From: Rickettsia typhi | GTDB taxonomy: Bacteria; Pseudomonadota; Alphaproteobacteria; Rickettsiales; UBA1997 | DNA: 9,700 nt | Assembly: GCA_945903615.1 (NCBI GenBank) | Contig: CAMDOL010000050.1 | Coordinates: 1 to 9,700, forward strand | Direction: 5' to 3' | Shown: positions 4,646 through 9,700 of the stretch, piece by piece | How positions within the stretch are numbered: the first letter of the stretch is position 1 | Layout of the letters: each line of letters starts with the position of its first letter | Notes under the pieces: model-generated | Told to the model about the DNA's origin: nothing | Database searches by the model: none | What the model saw: only the letters and a program-made list of their open reading frames with translations | Made by a program: the position numbers and the translations under genes

Positions 4646-5899
4646 ATGAAGAAGCAACAGGGCACAATTTCAATATTGGAAACCATTCGCAACAAAATGC
4701 GCAAGATTGAAAAAAACAATAATCCAGAAATTAAAAACCCGTCAGAGGAGCATGATGATTTTGAATATCTTGACGACTCCTCTAAAAATATAATCGATTC
4801 TAAGCAAAACCCCAAAGATAAAAATAAAAATTCCGCGATAGAAGCGCAGTCGCAAACAGATGATGATTTTGATTTTTTAAGCAACGATGAAGATGATGAT
4901 AAAACCAACATAAAAGAGCCATTAGCAGCCAATCCTAACGCTGAAAATCAAGAAGCAACTCCAACAGCACAAACCAGCAACGATGATCTTGATTTAGAGA
5001 TAGAATCAGAAACTGCAACAGATGAAATATTGGATCTAGACACATCAGAGGAAGAGGGTGAATTAGAAGTTGATGACGAATCAACTGCAGATGAAAATAA
5101 CAATGATCTGTATATAGAGACGCCAGAGGAAACAAACGATCTTGACCTAGAAACTGAAACAGAAAAACCTCAAAGCGAGATTGAAGATCAGAACAATGAT
5201 TTAGATTTAGAAACTGAATCAGAAGAATCAGAAGAGGCTTATGACTCGCAAGAGTCTGCACAAGAAGAAGTAAAGCAAGAAATTCCTCAAGTTGCGGATG
5301 TGGAAGAGCAAAAAATTGAACCAATCAATGAAATGAAGATTGATGAAATTGATGATTTAGAAGATTTGGAGGATTTAGAAGATATGGAAGATGATCTCGC
5401 AAACTCTCCATCAACAGAACCAGAAACCGATGATGATCTAGATATTGACTTAGAAGAACAAATTAACTCTGTCGATGTTGATGAGGAAGCGATAGACAGC
5501 ATTCCCAGAGAAACTCTCAATGTGCCACTTGAAAATGCCAAACTAATTCCCGAAATGGTAATTCCCGAAATGGTAATTCCAGAAATGGCAATTACCGAGC
5601 AAATTCCTCACACAACCCAAAATATAACTAACAATATCAACAATAGCACTAATATGATCTCAGACAGCGTTGCCAAAAAAACTACTGATTCAATCAAAGA
5701 ACTGATTCAATCTATCCCTAAAAAACAACAATTTCTCCAAAACCCAGCCCCAATCTTTAGATCTGGTGAAACCATTGAAGATATGATCTCGGCAATGCTT
5801 GCACCAAAATTAGAGCAATGGATGGAAGAAAACTTGCCTTCCATTGTCGAAAGAATTGTTCGTGATGAAATTAAAAAACTGATTCCGCACGACGAGTAG
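4646..5899 (+). CDS. popZ: PopZ-like polar organizing protein with DUF2497 C-terminus and long acidic linker
   Basis: PopZ forms a condensate at the cell pole that anchors ParB-origin complexes and signalling proteins in Alphaproteobacteria. The C-terminal 42 residues (376-417: EDMISAMLAPKLEQWMEENLP, then IVERIVRDEIKKL) match the PopZ/DUF2497 oligomerisation helices. A short N-terminal amphipathic stretch (SILETIRNKMRKIEK, 9-23) resembles the partner-binding helix of PopZ (ILASIRRII). Between them about 300 residues are dominated by Asp, Glu, Asn and Thr, with recurring NDLDLETE-type units, four tandem DLE/DME units (237-248) and three IPEMV/A units (301-315). Caulobacter PopZ has 177 residues, so this linker is several times longer. 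No transmembrane segment is seen. Transcribed divergently from nfuA and followed by uvrA. The C-terminal domain call is firm; equivalence of function to Caulobacter PopZ is inferred. Confidence 0.85.
   Translation: MKKQQGTISILETIRNKMRKIEKNNNPEIKNPSEEHDDFEYLDDSSKNIIDSKQNPKDKNKNSAIEAQSQTDDDFDFLSNDEDDDKTNIKEPLAANPNAENQEATPTAQTSNDDLDLEIESETATDEILDLDTSEEEGELEVDDESTADENNNDLYIETPEETNDLDLETETEKPQSEIEDQNNDLDLETESEESEEAYDSQESAQEEVKQEIPQVADVEEQKIEPINEMKIDEIDDLEDLEDLEDMEDDLANSPSTEPETDDDLDIDLEEQINSVDVDEEAIDSIPRETLNVPLENAKLIPEMVIPEMVIPEMAITEQIPHTTQNITNNINNSTNMISDSVAKKTTDSIKELIQSIPKKQQFLQNPAPIFRSGETIEDMISAMLAPKLEQWMEENLPSIVERIVRDEIKKLIPHDE
5354..5389 (+). repeat. 9-bp in-frame tandem repeat in popZ (DLE units)
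   Basis: Four consecutive 9-base units encode DLE, DLE, DLE and DME (residues 237-248), differing only at third positions and one Leu/Met change. This extends the acidic linker in short steps. Confidence 0.8.
5546..5605 (+). repeat. 15-bp in-frame tandem repeat in popZ (IPEMV units)
   Basis: Units attcccgaaatggta at 5546-5560 and 5561-5575 are identical. A third at 5576-5590 has two changes, and a degenerate fourth runs to about 5605. They encode IPEMV, IPEMV, IPEMA and ITEQI. The near identity suggests recent slippage or duplication. Confidence 0.92.
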
Positions 5900-5901
5900 A
5901 T

Positions 5902-6092
5902 GGTGCCTTGAAAAAATTAGAATTTTTTGTGAAATTTGCAGGAAGGGTAATTTTTTAAAACTTTAGCCTGCCTAGATGTGGTTGAGTTTTAAAAAATTTC
6001 TCTGACGCCACAAATCTTTGATTTGCAACTACTTCAACTAAAAAATAAATTTTTAGTAAAATTACCAAAAAAAGCAATTGTTTCAAGGTGCC
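5902..6092. other. Popz-uvrA spacer with nested inverted repeats, possible structured RNA
   Basis: No gene is supported between 5900 and 6221. The first 190 bases hold nested pairings. The outer arms 5902-5918 and 6076-6092 match at 16 of 17 positions, counting two G-U pairs. The inner arms ggtaatttt (5946-5954) and aaaattacc (6058-6066) match perfectly. TGTGG (5976-5980) can pair with CCACA (6008-6012), and a separate hairpin CAAATC-ttt-GATTTG lies at 6011-6025. AAAAAATT and AATTTTTT (5911-5928) could alternatively form a weak popZ terminator. The nesting suggests a rod-like RNA or a decayed palindromic element. No promoter of its own is evident and the strand is unknown. Confidence 0.3.
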
Positions 6093-6104
6093 CCAGAAAC
6101 TTGA

Positions 6105-6135
6105 TAGTTAGATCGATAATTATTATTCCTAACTA
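6105..6135. promoter_or_regulatory. 7-bp dyad upstream of uvrA
   Basis: TAGTTAG (6105-6111) and CTAACTA (6129-6135) are perfect inverted arms separated by 17 bases, about 90 bases before the uvrA start. It may be an operator or a hairpin. I see no alphaproteobacterial SOS box (GAAC-N7-GAAC or its complement) nearby. Confidence 0.25.
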
Positions 6136-6157
6136 ATTTCTATTTCAACCAGCAGGC

Positions 6158-6185
6158 TTGCATTTAAACAATTTTTTCTTATCAT
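6158..6185 (+). promoter_or_regulatory. Candidate uvrA promoter
   Basis: TTGCAT (6158-6163) and TATCAT (6180-6185) are 16 bases apart and would start transcription near 6192, 30 bases before the uvrA ATG. The match is moderate and AT-rich DNA produces many such pairs. Confidence 0.3.
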
Positions 6186-6221
6186 CCTGCCCTTCTAAAT
6201 TTCCCCAACCAAATAAGCAAA

Positions 6222-9140
6222 ATGAAGTCAGCAGTTAAAAAAATGGCACCAAAAAAAACAACGCCGCAAAAAACTAATCGAGTTTCTGAAGAAAAATTTA
6301 TCAAAGTGATCGGTGCCAAGGAGCACAATTTGAAAAATGTGAGTATTGAAATTCCTAAAAATCAGCTGGTAGTAGTAACAGGTCTCAGCGGCTCTGGGAA
6401 AAGCTCGCTGGTGTTTGATACAATATATGCTGAAGGGCAAAGACGCTTTATTGAAAGTCTTTCGGTTTATGCGCGCCAGTTTTTGGATATGCAAGATAAG
6501 CCCGATGTGGAAACCATAACTGGGCTTTCACCTTCAATTGCGATTGACCAAAAAACCACTTCACGAAATCCGCGCTCAACCGTTGGAACGGTTACTGAAA
6601 TTTATGATTATTTGCGGCTTTTATTCGCCAGAATTGGCGTGCCCTATTCTCCAGCAACCGGTCTTCCCATTGAAAGCCAATCTGCCTCACAGATGGTAGA
6701 AAAAATTTTGGAAATGCCAGAAAAAACTAAAATTTATTTGCTGGCACCAATTGTTCGTGGTGAAAAAGGTGAGTATAAAAAAGAGATTGCCAATGTTAGA
6801 AAGCAAGGATTTGGGCGCATTAAAATTGATGGAAAAGTTTATGAGCTTTCTGAAAATTTACCCGCCATCGACAAAAACAAAAAACATGATATTGAAATTG
6901 TTATTGATCGAATTGTAGTTAGCAAAACCTTGGGCAATCGTTTAGCCGACTCAGTTGAAACCGCTCTAAAACTGTCTGATGGCTTGCTTTTGACCGAAGT
7001 TGTCTCACTGCCTGAAGGTGTTAAATCAAAATTCAAAACTGGCGATATTATCACCTTTTCAGAAAAATTCTCTTGCCCAGTCTCTGGTTTTTCTATCTCA
7101 GAAATTGAACCAAGATTATTCTCCTTCAACAGCCCATTTGGAGCTTGCAAATCCTGCGATGGGCTCGGCACTGAATTATTTTTCAACCAAGAATTAATTA
7201 TTCCTGATGAAAATTTATCACTAAAGCAAGGTGCAATTGCCGCTTGGGGCGGAGTTCACGGCCGTTATTATAATCAGGTTTTAAGCAGTTTGGCGGCACA
7301 TTTTAAATTTGATTTGGACACACCTTATCAAGATTTAGACCAAAAAATTCAACACATAATTTTGCATGGCTCGGAGGAAGAAATTGAAATTAGCTATGAA
7401 GACGGCTTCAGAAGATTCAAGACTAAACAGGTTTTTGAAGGCGTAGTGAGCAATTTAAAACGCCGCTATCGCGAAGCAACTTCTGATTATATTCGTGACG
7501 AGATGATAAAATATCAATCTTTAGTAAAATGCAGCTCGTGCGGCGGAGCAAGACTGAATGAGCAATCTTTGGCAATTAAAATTGCTAGCACACATATTGG
7601 CGAAGTAACCAGAATGTCAATTTCGGAAGCCTATGATTGGTTTTTCAACTTGCATAAAAAATTAAATTCTACTCACAATCAAATTGCTGAGAGAGTTTTA
7701 AAAGAAATTTGTAAACGTTTGGGCTTTTTAAAAAATGTTGGTTTAGAATATTTAACCATCAACCGCGAAGCTGGAACTCTCTCTGGTGGGGAAGCGCAAA
7801 GAATTCGCCTCGCATCACAAATTGGCTCTGGATTGTCCGGAGTTATTTATGTTTTAGATGAACCTTCAATTGGTTTGCACCAATCCGACAACCAAAAATT
7901 AATCGCCACTTTAAAAGAGCTACGCGACATCGGCAATTCAGTTTTAGTAGTTGAACATGATGAAGAAATGATGCGTGAAGCCGATTATTTAATCGACATT
8001 GGCCCAGGAGCAGGCATTCACGGTGGCAGAGTTTTAGCTGAAGGAACGCCAGCACAAGTTATCAAAAATCCCAAAAGCATTACTGGACAATATCTGAGTG
8101 GCAAAAAATTAATTCCAATGCCAAAAACCAGAAGAACAATTGATCCAAAAAGAGTTATCAAACTCAAAAATGCTACGACGAATAATTTGAAGAATGTTAA
8201 TTTAACTGTTCCACTCAATATTCTCTGCGGCATTTGCGGAATTTCTGGCGGCGGGAAATCAAGCTTGATTATTCACACTCTTTACAAAGCCCTAAATCGC
8301 ATTATCAATAAATCTAAAGATATTCCCGGCTCCAATGACGGCATTGAAGGCGCACATCAAATTGATAAACTGATCGACATTGATCAATCCCCGATCGGCA
8401 GAACACCAAGATCAAACCCTTGCACTTATACTGGTGCGTTTTCACCAATTCGAGATTTTTATACTGAACTTCCTGAATCAAGAGCGCGTGGTTATAAAGC
8501 TGGACGCTTCTCATTCAATGTTAAAGGTGGCAGATGTGAAACTTGCCAAGGTGATGGAATGATTAAAATTGAAATGCATTTTCTTCCCGATGTTTATGTC
8601 AAATGTGATTCCTGTGCTGGCAAACGCTATAACCGAGAAACTTTGGAAGTGAAATATAAAGACAAATCAATCTCCGATATTTTAGAAATGAACTCCGAAG
8701 AAGCAGCTGAATTCTTCAAATCTATGCCACACATTTATGACAAACTAAAAGCTTTGTGCGATGTTGGTTTGGGTTATATGAAAATTGGTCAAAGCGCCAC
8801 CACACTATCTGGCGGCGAAGCGCAAAGAATTAAACTTGCCAAAGAACTCAGCAAAAAAGCTACCGGTAACACACTTTATATTCTCGACGAACCAACAACT
8901 GGGCTGCATTTTGAAGATATTGGCAAACTCCTAAAAGTTCTCCACCAGCTAGTTGATAACGGCAATAGCATAGTTGTAATTGAGCATAATCTTGATGTTC
9001 TAAAGACCACCGACTGGATAATCGACATCGGCCCCAAGGGTGGCAATAAAGGCGGATATATTGTTGCGGAAGGAACGCCTGAACAAGTTGCAAAAAATCC
9101 TAAATCAGTAACTGGAGAATATTTGGCAAAGGTGTTATAA
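6222..9140 (+). CDS. uvrA: UvrABC system protein A (excinuclease ATPase subunit)
   Basis: UvrA dimerises, scans DNA for bulky lesions and loads UvrB in nucleotide excision repair. The 972 residues contain both ABC modules. The first has Walker [10 protein letters not shown] (54-62), signature LSGGEAQRI (520-528) and Walker [14 protein letters not shown] (541-553). The second has Walker [10 protein letters not shown] (673-681), signature LSGGEAQRI (862-870) and Walker [13 protein letters not shown] (885-896). The C-terminal zinc module is intact (Cys772, 775, 795, 798, with the usual 19-residue spacing). The N-terminal module has Cys285, Cys309 and Cys312 but Ser288 where E. coli has the second cysteine. 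A further CSSC pair is at 437-440. The basic leader (about 24 residues before [14 protein letters not shown]) is longer than usual; Met8 at 6243 is an alternative start, and neither has a clear Shine-Dalgarno site. Confidence 0.98.
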   Translation: MKSAVKKMAPKKTTPQKTNRVSEEKFIKVIGAKEHNLKNVSIEIPKNQLVVVTGLSGSGKSSLVFDTIYAEGQRRFIESLSVYARQFLDMQDKPDVETITGLSPSIAIDQKTTSRNPRSTVGTVTEIYDYLRLLFARIGVPYSPATGLPIESQSASQMVEKILEMPEKTKIYLLAPIVRGEKGEYKKEIANVRKQGFGRIKIDGKVYELSENLPAIDKNKKHDIEIVIDRIVVSKTLGNRLADSVETALKLSDGLLLTEVVSLPEGVKSKFKTGDIITFSEKFSCPVSGFSISEIEPRLFSFNSPFGACKSCDGLGTELFFNQELIIPDENLSLKQGAIAAWGGVHGRYYNQVLSSLAAHFKFDLDTPYQDLDQKIQHIILHGSEEEIEISYEDGFRRFKTKQVFEGVVSNLKRRYREATSDYIRDEMIKYQSLVKCSSCGGARLNEQSLAIKIASTHIGEVTRMSISEAYDWFFNLHKKLNSTHNQIAERVLKEICKRLGFLKNVGLEYLTINREAGTLSGGEAQRIRLASQIGSGLSGVIYVLDEPSIGLHQSDNQKLIATLKELRDIGNSVLVVEHDEEMMREADYLIDIGPGAGIHGGRVLAEGTPAQVIKNPKSITGQYLSGKKLIPMPKTRRTIDPKRVIKLKNATTNNLKNVNLTVPLNILCGICGISGGGKSSLIIHTLYKALNRIINKSKDIPGSNDGIEGAHQIDKLIDIDQSPIGRTPRSNPCTYTGAFSPIRDFYTELPESRARGYKAGRFSFNVKGGRCETCQGDGMIKIEMHFLPDVYVKCDSCAGKRYNRETLEVKYKDKSISDILEMNSEEAAEFFKSMPHIYDKLKALCDVGLGYMKIGQSATTLSGGEAQRIKLAKELSKKATGNTLYILDEPTTGLHFEDIGKLLKVLHQLVDNGNSIVVIEHNLDVLKTTDWIIDIGPKGGNKGGYIVAEGTPEQVAKNPKSVTGEYLAKVL

Positions 9141-9172
9141 TTTTAGCTCCACAATACCCAATATCAGAATCC

Positions 9173-9196
9173 ATCTTTGATTGACATTTCAAAGAT
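9173..9196 (+). terminator. Hairpin between convergent uvrA and right-edge gene
   Basis: ATCTTTGA (9173-9180) and TCAAAGAT (9189-9196) form a perfect 8-bp stem with an 8-base loop, 32 bases past the uvrA stop, followed by aaatttt. It lies in the 103-base gap between two converging genes and could stop transcription from both sides. Low GC and a short T-run make it a weak intrinsic terminator. Confidence 0.4.
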
Positions 9197-9243
9197 AAAT
9201 TTTGGTATCAATATTTTATTTAGATGTTGCGGAGCGAAATTTT

Positions 9244-9700
9244 TTAATTCCCCCGCCCCTCCTGATTTTGATTTTGTGATTTATCAATCATCTGATAAAC
9301 TTTTGGTGATCCAACTCCTGTACCAGGATTTTCAGAAATCTCATCATTATCTTCTCTTTTAACTTGTTTACGAATTTGAGGTTCATCGACACGCATTTGC
9401 TGTTGTTCGAGCTCATGATCAAACAGCTCATTTAAATTTAAATCATCAGGTATTTGCTGTTCAGGATTATTGACAATTTCAATTACAGGATTATTGACAA
9501 TTTCAATTACAGGATCATTGACAATCGGCTGCGCCAAAGCATTCAGCTGCTGCTGAGTCAAAATTGAATTAATAATTGCTTGATCGACTATATGACCCGG
9601 CTCGTGTCTAACTATTTCTGGCAAAAAAGCTCTACTCTGATCCGGCGTAATCTCAATTTCAATACCATTATTTGAATAAAATGGCTTCACACGACCTATT
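9244..9700 (-). CDS. Unrecognised Gln/Asn-rich protein with octapeptide repeats, probably partial
   Basis: I do not recognise this protein. A GTG at 9690-9688 would give 148 residues, but the frame stays open through the window edge, so the gene probably begins further right. From the GTG, the first 50 residues look ordinary (FYSNNGIEIEITPDQ, AFLPEIVRHEPGHIVDQAI, ILTQQQLNAL). Next come repeated NNPVIEIV units, then a Gln/Asn/Glu/Asp-rich, apparently disordered tail with several charged stretches (QIRKQVKREDNDEI) ending NQNQEGRGN. No signal peptide, membrane segment or cysteine is visible in the part seen. It converges on uvrA. The composition resembles tails of secreted or scaffold proteins in intracellular bacteria, but that is only an impression. 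Confidence 0.6.
   Translation of the reverse strand, partial: IGRVKPFYSNNGIEIEITPDQSRAFLPEIVRHEPGHIVDQAIINSILTQQQLNALAQPIVNDPVIEIVNNPVIEIVNNPEQQIPDDLNLNELFDHELEQQQMRVDEPQIRKQVKREDNDEISENPGTGVGSPKVYQMIDKSQNQNQEGRGN
9462..9526 (-). repeat. 24-bp in-frame tandem repeat in the right-edge gene
   Basis: A 24-base unit beginning caggattattgac occurs at 9462-9485 and 9486-9509 with identical sequence, and a partial third copy with one early change runs from 9510 to about 9526. It encodes the octapeptide NNPVIEIV (DPVIEIVN in another register). The identity of the two full copies points to a recent duplication. Confidence 0.93.

Noticed and set aside
4585..4932. Minus-strand open frame of 115 codons over the popZ 5' end and promoter
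   Set aside because: Ser/Leu-rich shadow of the popZ acidic codons; it would also cover the popZ promoter.
4935..5541. Leu-rich and Ser-rich open frames on the minus strand opposite popZ
   Set aside because: They are antisense to runs of Asp/Glu codons in popZ, which automatically read as Ser, Leu or Phe codons and rarely as stops; no start signal or family features.
6100..6221. SOS (LexA) box before uvrA
   Set aside because: No GAAC-N7-GAAC or GTTC-N7-GTTC pattern is present in the leader.
9177..9362. Small plus-strand open frame after uvrA
   Set aside because: It overlaps the right-edge gene on the other strand, starts inside the likely terminator hairpin and shows no recognisable features.

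Overview
The window looks like chromosomal DNA from an AT-rich (about one third GC) alphaproteobacterium, most likely a Rickettsiales-type intracellular or host-associated lineage. Three things point there: a protein ending in the PopZ/DUF2497 domain, which is known only from Alphaproteobacteria; a VirB8-VirB9 pair whose VirB9 N-terminus has the YNPxxVxRYxGxYNY pattern I associate with Rickettsiales-type P-T4SS; and an UvrA with the CPVSG and SGGGKSS variants I recall from alphaproteobacterial copies. The taxonomic placement is inference; nothing here fixes the genus.

Layout. Positions 1-4500 are read on the minus strand. In order of transcription they hold nfuA (Fe-S carrier), a GC-rich repeat-like segment, a tRNA-Arg(CCG), and a tight operon cinA-virB8-virB9-folB-pabA whose stop and start codons overlap or lie 3 bases apart. 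A possible next gene starts at 59 and runs off the left edge behind a hairpin covering its ribosome binding site. A divergent promoter region (4501-4645) separates nfuA from popZ on the plus strand. popZ is followed by a 322-base spacer rich in nested inverted repeats, then uvrA (6222-9140). A convergent, repeat-containing gene of unknown function enters from the right edge (9700 to 9244).

How the genes fit together. folB and pabA are both steps towards folate, so the glutaminase subunit is more likely PabA (p-aminobenzoate) than TrpG. virB8 and virB9 encode the inner-membrane and periplasmic/outer-membrane core parts of a type IV secretion system but stand apart from virB10, virB11 and virD4. 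They may be a dispersed duplicate pair such as Rickettsiales are known to carry. popZ encodes the polar scaffold that tethers the chromosome origin and regulators in alphaproteobacteria. uvrA and nfuA are housekeeping repair and Fe-S genes.

What stands out: an unusually long PopZ with an expanded acidic linker; three unrelated genes (pabA, popZ and the right-edge gene) each with an in-frame minisatellite; a tRNA 3'-end remnant beside the intact tRNA; a GC-rich segment beside the tRNA; and a spacer before uvrA that could fold as a structured RNA. I found no CRISPR array, insertion sequence or recognisable defence system.
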